From UM-FILTER-47-13 sp964445195 (GTDB lineage Bacteria > Pseudomonadota > Alphaproteobacteria > Micavibrionales > Micavibrionaceae), in contig CAYUKA010000058.1 of the NCBI GenBank assembly GCA_964445195.1, forward strand, positions 1-5,021: a stretch of 5,021 nt of DNA, in the 5' to 3' direction. A model generated the notes under the pieces. It worked only from the letters and a program-made list of their open reading frames with translations, searched no databases and was not told the origin of the DNA. The position numbers and the translations under genes are program-made. Shown here piece after piece: positions 1 to 4,896 of this stretch (position 1 is its first letter; every line of letters starts with the position of its first letter).

Positions 1-2
1 CG

Positions 3-992
3 GTGCAGGTCAGCGGAGCGGCATCCTTTCACTCATGGTTCGGCGCCAATGAACGGATTACGGCGCAGGCGGTGATGGCGCTGGATAATGACGAACTGAA
101 AGAGCTGCTTTACGGTTCGATCCGTTATGAGCAGCCGGTCTGGACCGCCGGTACGGTGCTGGAGCTGTTCGGCGCCCACACCCAGACTGAGCCGGGCTTT
201 ACGCTGGACGAGTTCGATGTGCAGGGCTGGTCGACAACGCTGAGCGCCCAGCTTGAGCACCCGTTTGTGCGTTCGCGGGCACTGAATTTCAGCGGCCGCG
301 TCAAATTCGATTACCGCGAAGTGACCTCGAAAAACAACATCCCGGCTGACATTACCCGCAAAGACCATATCCGGGCCCTGCGCTTTGGCGGCACGCTGGA
401 AGCCATCGATAACTGGGTTGGTCTTGGTTATAACATAATTGACGTTCAGTTTTCGCAGGGGCTTGACGTATTGGGCGCCAACCGGAGCGGCAGCGTCGAT
501 GTGACCCGCCCGGCGGCTGACCCGAATTTCTTCAAGATGAACGCCGAGATCCAGCGCCTGCAGCGGATCAATAGCAGCCTGAACCTGCTGCTTGGCGTGA
601 CGGGGCAATGGTCGGGCGATCCGCTGCTCAGTTCCGAGGAGTTTGGTATTGGCGGCCAGTCTTACGGGCGCGGCTTTGATTCTTCTGAAGCGATCGGTGA
701 TGAAGGCATTGCCGGCAAGATCGAGATCCAGTGGCGCGAGCCTTATGAGATGGCGCTGCTGGAAACCTACCAGCTCTACAGCTTCTATGACGCCGGGCGG
801 GTCTGGAATGACGATCCGGCGACCCGGGCGACAAAGAAAGAAACGCTGACATCCGCCGGCCTGGGTGTACGCGCCGACTTTACCGCTCTGACGGCAGCCG
901 GCCTGATGGTGGCGTGGCCGCTGAATAATACGCCGCAGACGGCCGATGACCGCTCTGCGCGCGTCTATTTTAACCTTAATCACCGTTTCTAG
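3..992 (+). CDS. TpsB/ShlB/FhaC-family outer-membrane transporter, C-terminal part (5' truncated by window)
   Basis: This is the beta-barrel part of a two-partner-secretion transporter, an outer-membrane protein of the Omp85/TpsB superfamily that exports a large TpsA exoprotein such as a hemolysin or adhesin. About 329 residues are visible. Family members are usually 500-600 residues, so the signal peptide, plug helix and POTRA domains should lie before the window; the GTG at position 3 is an internal codon, not the start. Seen directly: an LSSEEFGIGGQSYGRGF stretch at about 209-225, matching the family's loop-6 signature (F-x-L/I-GG then R-G-F/Y), followed by GDEG at 232-235; then LYSFYDAGRVW (258-268), LTSAGLGVR (282-290), and a last strand ending in Phe, the usual beta-barrel assembly signal. 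The Tyr-Gly-Arg-Gly-Phe variant replaces the VRGY form found in some members. No TpsA substrate gene follows; it could lie upstream. The family call is strong, the substrate unknown. Confidence 0.9.
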   Translation: MQVSGAASFHSWFGANERITAQAVMALDNDELKELLYGSIRYEQPVWTAGTVLELFGAHTQTEPGFTLDEFDVQGWSTTLSAQLEHPFVRSRALNFSGRVKFDYREVTSKNNIPADITRKDHIRALRFGGTLEAIDNWVGLGYNIIDVQFSQGLDVLGANRSGSVDVTRPAADPNFFKMNAEIQRLQRINSSLNLLLGVTGQWSGDPLLSSEEFGIGGQSYGRGFDSSEAIGDEGIAGKIEIQWREPYEMALLETYQLYSFYDAGRVWNDDPATRATKKETLTSAGLGVRADFTALTAAGLMVAWPLNNTPQTADDRSARVYFNLNHRF

Positions 993-1004
993 GTACTTAC
1001 TGAT

Positions 1005-1024
1005 CCGGGCTTTGTACTGCCCGG
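1005..1024. terminator. Hairpin between convergent genes, possible bidirectional terminator
   Basis: A perfect 6-bp inverted repeat, CCGGGC and GCCCGG with an 8-nt loop, fills most of the 33-bp gap between the stop of the TpsB gene (992) and the stop of the convergent gene (1026). Its position fits a shared terminator, but neither strand has a clear T tract after the stem, so efficiency is doubtful. Confidence 0.4.
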
Positions 1025-1025
1025 C

Positions 1026-1601
1026 TTATGACGGCGGCACGCCGCCGCCGTTCCAGATCGCGTACAGCGTGATGGCGATCGCGATCAGGTTGCCGCAGAA
1101 AAATGCGCCGTAAGACAGTTTCAGCCAGAAGAATTTCGGGATAATAATGTGACGGCTGATGTCATGGAGATCTTTAATCACTTCCTCTGACAACCGGTCC
1201 AGATCATTAAAGACCGGCTGGAACAGGGAAAGATAGCGTTCTTCGCGCATGCGGCCGACATCACCGAAATGCAGCAGGTTATAGGTGCCGTCCGGCTTGC
1301 GGCCGCGCCGCCGTTTCGGGTAGATGCATAAAATCGCGGCCAAGATACTGATCACGGCGGTCAGGATGGCGACCGTGACCGCAATGCCGAACAGGGGCTT
1401 GCCGATCCAGCTTAAGGTGACCGGGATCAGGATAGAGTTGAGGATGATCATCGCCTGTGCTTTCTGGTCGGCGAGATTAATGTAATTGACGAACTTTTCG
1501 GTCGTTGCCGACAGCACCTGGCCGCGCAGCAGCGCCTCCCAGTGTTCCTTGTCTTTCGGGTCGGGCAGGCTGTCCTGGTGCTGGTCGCGGGAAAACAGCA
1601 A
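1026..1601 (-). CDS. PycTM-like (Pycsar effector family, DUF5706-type) membrane protein
   Basis: A 191-residue membrane protein. The architecture matches the PycTM family: an N-terminal helix with ADQKA (44-48) leading into a hydrophobic segment (about 51-66), a second strongly hydrophobic segment (70-94), a basic KRRRGRK turn (96-102), a cytoplasmic stretch with NLLHFGD (108-114) and a helical region with LHDISRHIIIPKFFWLKL (145-162), then a last transmembrane segment (163-183). In Pycsar anti-phage systems, PycTM effectors respond to cyclic pyrimidine nucleotides and damage the membrane. That role is known for family members and is not shown here. No cyclase is visible next to it, so it may be an orphan relative with another job. 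The start is TTG at 1601; no in-frame ATG or GTG lies between the upstream in-frame stop (1656) and residue 50. AGAGGA sits about 12 nt upstream. The gene starts 5 bp after the preceding gene's stop, so the two are almost certainly co-transcribed and probably translationally coupled. Confidence 0.7.
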   Translation of the reverse strand: MLFSRDQHQDSLPDPKDKEHWEALLRGQVLSATTEKFVNYINLADQKAQAMIILNSILIPVTLSWIGKPLFGIAVTVAILTAVISILAAILCIYPKRRRGRKPDGTYNLLHFGDVGRMREERYLSLFQPVFNDLDRLSEEVIKDLHDISRHIIIPKFFWLKLSYGAFFCGNLIAIAITLYAIWNGGGVPPS

Positions 1602-1606
1602 GGCGT

Positions 1607-1930
1607 TTATAAATCCTCTGTTATTGTCCGGTCGATCACCTGCTCGATTATTCGTTCAGGGGCATTGTCATTGGCCGGGTCATTGGCCGGTTTCGCCGGG
1701 GCGGCGTGTACCGGGTCGTGAAAGCCGGCCGGACCTTCGTTAAGTCTGCCGCCTTTTTCACCGGCCGCCGGGGCCAGCGCCGCCAGGGCTTCGGCAGATA
1801 ACGGGTCTTCCAGCGCCGGGTGGGGCTGCTGCGTGAAATAGGGTGAGGCCGAATTATGATCCTGCGTCTGCGCGGCCGCCGGCAGGGCCTGGATCAGGGC
1901 GAATAATGCTGCGAATGCCAGATATTTCAT
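1607..1930 (-). CDS. Small secreted Pro/Ala-rich protein of unknown function
   Basis: A 107-residue protein, first gene of the unit with the PycTM-like gene. I chose the ATG at 1930 because AAAGGA lies about 9 nt upstream and translation then begins with a clean signal peptide (MKYLAFAALFALIQALPAAA, cleavage expected before QTQ at 21). An in-frame ATG at 1969 would add a basic, non-hydrophobic extension and has no better ribosome site. The mature part (about 87 residues) is low-complexity and probably disordered: Ala/Pro-rich, with HNSASPYFTQQPHPALEDP (25-43), a PAND-PAND repeat (81-88) and an amphipathic acidic end (PERIIEQVIDRTITEDL). No cysteine and no lipobox are present, so it should be released into the periplasm or outside. 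I recognise no family. Pairing of a signal-peptide protein with a PycTM-like protein is unusual and may mean a shared envelope role; that is inference. Confidence 0.75.
   Translation of the reverse strand: MKYLAFAALFALIQALPAAAQTQDHNSASPYFTQQPHPALEDPLSAEALAALAPAAGEKGGRLNEGPAGFHDPVHAAPAKPANDPANDNAPERIIEQVIDRTITEDL
1667..1690. repeat. 12-bp perfect tandem duplication inside the secreted-protein gene
   Basis: GTCATTGGCCGG occurs twice back to back (1667-1678 and 1679-1690). Read on the minus strand it encodes Pro-Ala-Asn-Asp twice. The length is a multiple of three, so the frame is kept. It is a likely slippage site that can change linker length. Confidence 0.9.
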
Positions 1931-2095
1931 GATCGGTGTTCCTTTTTTCTGCATAAAATAAGCGGCCATCTTTTTAACATAAAATCAGGGTGAAAAACAA
2001 AATTTATATCACTTCGCCATCTATGCCACGGCTATGAGGTCGTTTTTTGCCCTGTTCTGTGCCAGTATACCGCAATGAGAGACGGGGTAACAGAG
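1931..2095. promoter_or_regulatory. Divergent intergenic region, probable promoters both ways
   Basis: An AT-rich stretch separates the leftward secreted-protein/PycTM unit from the rightward membrane-protein gene, so it should carry both promoters. For the right side, TTTTTG (2044-2049) and TATACC (2066-2071) are 16 bp apart, a weak sigma-70-like pair. For the left side, TATAAA read on the minus strand (2003-2008) could be a -10 box, but no good -35 box is visible. No operator-like palindrome stands out. Confidence 0.35.
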
Positions 2096-2158
2096 ATGAT
2101 CGGGCAGTTTGAAACAATCTTTTCCCGCGGGCGTTTCAGGGCCGGGGGGCGGCGATGA
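2096..2158 (+). CDS. Possible 20-codon leader ORF overlapping the downstream start
   Basis: ATG at 2096 opens a frame of 20 codons (MIGQFETIF..., ending in an Arg/Gly-rich tail) whose TGA at 2156-2158 overlaps the next gene's ATG at 2155 as ATGA. That overlap is the standard arrangement for translational coupling. The ribosome site is poor (GGGGTAA about 8 nt upstream). It may be a real leader peptide or chance; the downstream gene's own Shine-Dalgarno is also unclear, being only a run of G at 2144-2149. Confidence 0.3.
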   Translation: MIGQFETIFSRGRFRAGGRR

Positions 2159-2736
2159 CCCCGGCGCAGGTGGCGGTGATCGGCGGGGTCGGCGGGCTGG
2201 TGGTGGGCGTGCTGCTGCTGCCCGATATCGCGGCGGCGCCCTTATTCGCGGCGATGGTCGGCGCGTTTATCGGTTTTGAGGCGACCTGGGCGCTGCGGGA
2301 AATGACCAGAATGCCGGGTAAACAAGACACGGCTGCGGAAGATGAGGCTGAGCCGGATGGCCGTGGGGATGGCGAAACCGGCCGCCGCGGCAGAGATCGC
2401 TGGCGGACGCTGCTGACCCGTCCTTATCTGTGGTTCGTTCCGGCGCTGGTGGCTTTGTGCGGGCTGGCGCCGCTGGCGCCGGTTTACGACCTGCTGTTCC
2501 GGCTGGTGATTTGCGCCGGTGCCGCGCTGATTGCCGTTACCTGCCGTGATGCGCCGCTGCCGCGTTACTGGTTTTACGGCATGATCGCGGTGGCGATGCT
2601 GTATAATCCGCTGATTTTTATCGGGCTGGCTTTCTGGTGGCCGGTGGCGCTGGCCACGGCCGGGTTTTTCGCCGCGCATTACGTGATGCGCAGGCGCGCG
2701 GCTGAAGCGAGGCCGGAGACAGGGCCGGCGCCTTAA
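2155..2736 (+). CDS. Polytopic membrane protein with DUF6804-like C-terminal half
   Basis: A 193-residue inner-membrane protein in two hydrophobic blocks. Block one (about 5-45) is Gly/Val/Ala-rich with one or two transmembrane helices. It is followed by a charged, acidic-then-basic linker (about 50-86, rich in Asp, Glu, Gly and Arg). Block two (about 91-178) holds three to four helices. The stretch YDLLFRLVICAGAALIAV (111-128), then WFYGMIAVAMLYNPLIFI (139-156), resembles DUF6804 proteins, which have a (Y)xLLRxxVC helix followed by a helix ending in an NP motif; function of that family is unknown. The N-terminal block and linker look like an addition to the usual short family length. ATG 2155 is the only start in this open frame, which is closed upstream at 2110-2112. 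Its stop overlaps the stop of the convergent small gene. Family assignment is by eye and moderate. Confidence 0.7.
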   Translation: MTPAQVAVIGGVGGLVVGVLLLPDIAAAPLFAAMVGAFIGFEATWALREMTRMPGKQDTAAEDEAEPDGRGDGETGRRGRDRWRTLLTRPYLWFVPALVALCGLAPLAPVYDLLFRLVICAGAALIAVTCRDAPLPRYWFYGMIAVAMLYNPLIFIGLAFWWPVALATAGFFAAHYVMRRRAAEARPETGPAP

Positions 2737-2742
2737 GCGCCG
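2726..2742. terminator. Hairpin spanning overlapping convergent stop codons
   Basis: CGGCGC (2726-2731) and GCGCCG (2737-2742) form a 6-bp stem with the loop CTTAA. The loop contains TTAA, which supplies TAA to the plus-strand gene (2734-2736) and TAA to the minus-strand gene (2733-2735). It has no T tract. It could act as a weak bidirectional terminator or pause site. Confidence 0.4.
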
Positions 2743-2900
2743 ATCGCCTGTTTGAATTCGGTCATGTCCTTGAACGTCATCTCCGGGAAATAGACTTTGA
2801 GCAGGCTCAATGCCTTGACGGCGTTGGAGATCGAGCAGGCCGAGCGGATGATTGTCTTTTCACGGTCGGCCATGGACAGATAAGCCTCATAGAATTTCAT
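2733..2900 (-). CDS. Small (55-residue) hypothetical protein
   Basis: The protein starts MKFYEAYLSMADREK and ends MTEFKQAIGA. The ATG at 2900 is preferred over an in-frame start at 2915 because GAGGA lies 8 nt upstream of it. There is no signal peptide or membrane segment. It is mixed-charge and probably two or three helices, with one Cys at residue 22 and a YFPEMTF turn near 37-43. I recognise no family. Real coding is supported by the good ribosome site, by codon-like composition and by a long AT-rich leader typical of an expressed gene. It stands alone on the minus strand, converging on the membrane-protein gene with a 3-bp overlap. Confidence 0.55.
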   Translation of the reverse strand: MKFYEAYLSMADREKTIIRSACSISNAVKALSLLKVYFPEMTFKDMTEFKQAIGA

Positions 2901-3003
2901 AGCAGCAGTCCTCACGCATAAGTTGTTATTTTGAGTTTTTTACCGGGTCGTTTTTTTAAGCCCTTATAATTTCAAGGTATCGGACGGGTGTTAAAAAAGA
3001 CTT

Positions 3004-3090
3004 ACCGCGTTGCAAAAAATGCTCCGGTTTTGCAAAGATTCATGATCTTTAGGTCAACGTCCGGCGGTTTACAAGCCGGGGAAAAGCCGC
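3004..3090. other. Cluster of nested inverted repeats, candidate structured RNA or operator
   Basis: TTGCAAAA (3010-3017) and TTTTGCAA (3028-3035) form a perfect 8-bp inverted repeat with a 10-nt spacer. AAAGAT (3034-3039) and ATCTTT (3045-3050) form a second, 6-bp. CCGGC (3061-3065) and GCCGG (3075-3079) form a third. ACCGC (3004-3008) could also close against GCGGT (3064-3068), giving a multi-branched fold. There is no T tract, so this is not a simple terminator. The first pair is also compatible with a dimeric regulator site. Confidence 0.35.
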
Positions 3091-3173
3091 ACCGGCCCGG
3101 ATAATATTCTGCGTATTTGCAAGAGGCTTGATAAGCGAGAGCCATGTTAAAAAAAGATCAGGAGCTTTTACAT

Positions 3174-3329
3174 ATGGAACAAAACAGCTTTTTAAAACTA
3201 TGTGGTGTATTTGTAAGGCATGCGGAAGCCCGTTCTTTCGCACGGGACAATCCGCGAAGCGCGTTAGCGCGCGCGGAAAAGAAACGAAGATATAAAATGG
3301 CGGCCCCGGCGGTGCCTGTTGGAAAATAA
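3174..3329 (+). CDS. Doubtful 51-residue ORF running through a palindromic repeat
   Basis: ATG 3174 has AGGAG 9 nt upstream, which is a good ribosome site. The protein begins MEQNSFLKLCGVFVRHAEA. Its second half (NPRSALARAEKKRRYK, about 26-41) is simply the translation of the palindromic repeat, giving an Arg/Lys-rich tail. It may be a short gene remnant whose end is supplied by an inserted repeat, or chance. Without a homologue I would not count it as a real gene. Confidence 0.2.
   Translation: MEQNSFLKLCGVFVRHAEARSFARDNPRSALARAEKKRRYKMAAPAVPVGK
3248..3297. repeat. Palindromic repeat, copy A
   Basis: The core at 3252-3276 has CCGC and GCGG ends around CGCG arms, with a loop near TTA, then AAAAGAAACGAAGATATAAA. 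It matches the copy at 4897-4945 over nearly its whole length, including the shared ACGAAGATATAAA tail, with a few substitutions and single-base indels. It differs from the other two copies by lacking the C in the loop and the third G of the GCGGG end. Confidence 0.8.
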
Positions 3330-3434
3330 GAGATCATGCAAATAACAAGGGGGTAAATAAGATCATATAGAACCTGCGAAAAATCCCCGGCGCCCTGCAT
3401 AACTCAACATTTTTTCGTTGTCATAAAAAATTGC

Positions 3435-3462
3435 TTTACATATGTCTTTTTCGCTGTTAACT
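3435..3462 (+). promoter_or_regulatory. Tentative promoter of the exported-protein gene
   Basis: TTTACA (3435-3440) is a good -35 match. TTAACT (3457-3462), 16 bp on, is a poor -10. A second possible -10, TATTAA, lies at 3470-3475. The AT-rich run from 3400 to 3500 just before a strong ribosome site supports a promoter here, but the exact boxes are uncertain. Confidence 0.3.
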
Positions 3463-3514
3463 AGCCTTCTATTAAATTTGTTCATTCGCATCATATTTGC
3501 ATAAGGAGAAAGAC

Positions 3515-4147
3515 ATGAACGCAATACAGACACTGGCCATTGCCACCACACTCACAGCAGGTTTATTAGCAGGAGGGGCTTCAGCATCAGCGCAGGAGGC
3601 CCCTGAACTGCCCGAAGATGTAGAATTCGCCCTGGGTATTGAACAGGAATTTAACACCTGTGTTGAAGGTATATTTGCAGATTATGATCGGGCCATTGTG
3701 GACTATGAGGCCGCCGCCGGTGTCGTCGGCACTTTCGATCGTTTGAGCGAAGCTTACATAGCTGTTGAAGGCCCATTGGCTGATGCTGAGCTTGCTTTGG
3801 TTGAAGCGGCTTTTGTTGCAGGCTTCTTAGGTGAAGATGTCAGCAATCTGAGTGAGCTGGAAACAGCTTACGATGCGGCCTATGCTGAATACAAAGCGGT
3901 CGCCGCTGCCGCTGAGGCCGAGATTGCCGCGATTGAAGCGGACTTCGGGCAGCCATATCCGGATGGTAAAGCCTATCTGGACCGCATAGATTCCGTTTGC
4001 GAGGCGGCCTTTGCGCAGGCGGCTGCCGGCGAAGGTAAATCTTATGACGATGTCATGGCTGATCTTGATACAGCCTATGAAATTCTTGGTCCGGAAGCGT
4101 ATGAACAGCGGGTTGCGCCGCCGCCGGCTGCAGCGCCGACCCAGTAA
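3515..4147 (+). CDS. Exported acidic helical protein of unknown family
   Basis: A 210-residue precursor. The start at 3515 is set by AGGAG at 3504-3508, 6 nt away; an in-frame TTG at 3497 lies upstream of that site and is rejected. The signal peptide is residues 1-26, with cleavage expected at ASA|QE. The mature protein (about 184 residues) is strongly acidic and Ala/Glu-rich, with long predicted helices (for example DYDRAIVDYEAAAG 57-70 and SELETAYDAAYAEYKAVAA 113-131). It has exactly two cysteines (49 and 162), each inside a helix, which could form one disulfide joining the first and last helices in the periplasm. The tail is APPPAAAPTQ. Short repeats of the D-x-x-x-A-Y/I type hint at a helical-bundle fold. 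No enzyme motif, lipobox or membrane anchor is seen, and I recognise no family. It is monocistronic: its own promoter region lies upstream and a strong terminator downstream. Codon use looks less GC-biased than the membrane-protein gene at 2155. Confidence 0.85.
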   Translation: MNAIQTLAIATTLTAGLLAGGASASAQEAPELPEDVEFALGIEQEFNTCVEGIFADYDRAIVDYEAAAGVVGTFDRLSEAYIAVEGPLADAELALVEAAFVAGFLGEDVSNLSELETAYDAAYAEYKAVAAAAEAEIAAIEADFGQPYPDGKAYLDRIDSVCEAAFAQAAAGEGKSYDDVMADLDTAYEILGPEAYEQRVAPPPAAAPTQ

Positions 4148-4177
4148 GTCTGTCGGGCTGATATAGAATGAAACCGG

Positions 4178-4209
4178 CAGGGCCGCGCTTATGCGGCCCT
4201 GTTTTTTTT
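4178..4209 (+). terminator. Rho-independent terminator of the exported-protein gene
   Basis: CAGGGCCGC and GCGGCCCTG form a perfect 9-bp stem with the 6-nt loop GCTTAT, directly followed by eight T residues. It lies 30 bp after the stop codon at 4145-4147. This is the clearest terminator in the window. Confidence 0.95.
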
Positions 4210-4248
4210 GTGCCGTTATTCGTCCTCAGCCCACTGCCATCCATAAAT

Positions 4249-4266
4249 TTGACACGCAGCTAAAAT
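4249..4266 (+). promoter_or_regulatory. Consensus -35 box at an abnormal distance from a -10-like box
   Basis: TTGACA at 4249-4254 is a perfect sigma-70 -35 hexamer, and TAAAAT at 4261-4266 matches five of six -10 positions, but only 6 bp separate them instead of about 17. No -10 is seen at the normal distance (4271-4278 reads GGGTTCTT). The pair may be what remains of a promoter after a small deletion, or chance. Confidence 0.25.
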
Positions 4267-4836
4267 GGCCGGGTTCTTGCAATCGTCGCCAGCCCAAGAG
4301 CTTTTGCGCAAGACGACACCTCAAAGCAAGCTCCTGATGTAAAACTTACCGGTAAATTTGCCGATAAATCCAAAAACACGGGCCGTCTGCCGGAACTGGC
4401 GGCTGCTCTTGCCAGAGCCGCTAAACGCGGCGGGCAACAGGAGGCAACCCCCCAGGGCTGTATAGAAGAGTTTGAAGCTGCCCTGAATAAAATCGGGCAT
4501 ACAACGCTCGCGCTTACGGATGGAGAGAGCCAGAGACTCATCGCCAGCATCAATGGCGATTATTTTCACGCTATTACCTACGCCGAATTGATGGCCGGAT
4601 TAGCCACGGCCGCAAAAGAGTATGACAGGGCGAATGGTCATTTTGCCTTTGCGGCAATGAAAATTCCGCCCGCGCTGGCCGCAGCCAGGGATATTGAAAT
4701 TCACGATGCGGCGAAACGGATAGAAGAGAGGCGTTTGGGCATCACAACCCAGGATGAAGCGCGAAGGGCAGAAAAAAGGCATATGGATATTGCAATGGAT
4801 GTTGCAGGGGCCGCGGGAATGGCCAGGGTCTTATAA
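4264..4836 (+). pseudogene. Start-less open frame, probable 5'-truncated secreted-protein gene
   Basis: A frame stays open for 190 codons from just after the TAA at 4261 to the TAA at 4834. It begins inside what looks like the end of a signal peptide (VLAIVASPRAFAQ, about 4-16, cleavage expected before QDD). After that it reads as normal protein: a basic linker, a single Cys (66) in QGCIEEFEAAL, ITYAELMAGLATAAKEYDRA (104-123), then a charged C-terminal helix with RIEERRLG (152-159) and DEARRAEKRHMDIAMDV (164-180). No ATG, GTG or TTG lies in frame before 4588, and there is no ribosome site upstream. The ATG at 4265 is in another frame and ends at 4342. The simplest reading is loss of the promoter spacer, start codon and first signal-peptide residues. 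Alternatives are a frameshift near 4265-4310, or a shorter protein from TTG 4588 or ATG 4591, both without a ribosome site. I recognise no family. Confidence 0.55.
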
Positions 4837-4850
4837 AACTAAAACGGCCG

Positions 4851-4864
4851 GCGGACCAGTCCGC
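4851..4864. repeat. Short perfect inverted repeat before the tandem copies
   Basis: GCGGAC (4851-4856) and GTCCGC (4859-4864) are perfect inverted repeats around CA. The right arm overlaps the start of repeat copy B. It may be part of a longer form of the repeat, since copy A also has GGAC just before its core. Confidence 0.5.
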
Positions 4865-4896
4865 GCAGCGCGTTCAGCGCGTGCGGGAAAAGAAAC
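4857..4896. repeat. Palindromic repeat, copy B
   Basis: A 40-bp unit directly abutting copy C. The core at 4861-4886 can fold as a 4-bp stem (CCGC/GCGG), a 3-nt bulge on one side, a second stem of about 5 bp and a TTCAG loop, followed by GAAAAGAAAC. It differs from copy C by CAG for CAA before the core and GCAG for GAAG in it, and has A4-G-A3 where copy C has seven A. Confidence 0.85.

Larger units (their letters stand above)
2901..3514. other. Long intergenic region with inverted repeats and one palindromic repeat copy
   Basis: About 610 bp with no convincing gene. From left to right it holds the AT-rich leader and presumed promoter of the 55-residue gene (2901-3000), a cluster of inverted repeats (3004-3090), a doubtful small ORF (3174-3329), one copy of the GC-rich palindromic repeat (3248-3297) followed by a tRNA-3'-end-like stretch, an imperfect direct repeat of AAATAAG(AG)ATCAT (about 3324 and 3355), and the promoter region of the exported-protein gene. 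Confidence 0.6.

Noticed and set aside
33..983. A 316-codon open frame on the minus strand, opposite the TpsB gene
   Set aside because: It is fully antisense to a clearly recognisable transporter, is Arg/Gln/His-rich as GC-rich antisense frames usually are, and shows no domain or ribosome site.
1026..1601. A complete Pycsar defence system
   Set aside because: No cyclase gene is visible on either side, so only a PycTM-like protein can be claimed.
2242..2679. A 145-codon minus-strand frame inside the membrane-protein gene
   Set aside because: Its composition (Arg, Gln, Pro, His) is typical of a shadow frame of a hydrophobic GC-rich gene. The plus frame has coherent membrane segments.
3049..3400. 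Minus-strand frames across the left intergenic region
   Set aside because: They run through palindromic repeat copy A and the inverted-repeat cluster, with no ribosome site and no recognisable protein features.
4265..4342. A short 25-codon ORF from the ATG at 4265
   Set aside because: It has no ribosome site and no signal-peptide character. The overlapping frame is the one that continues as protein.
4260..4569. Two minus-strand frames opposite the start-less secreted ORF
   Set aside because: They overlap each other and lack convincing ribosome sites. The plus frame reads as a better protein and stays open almost twice as long.
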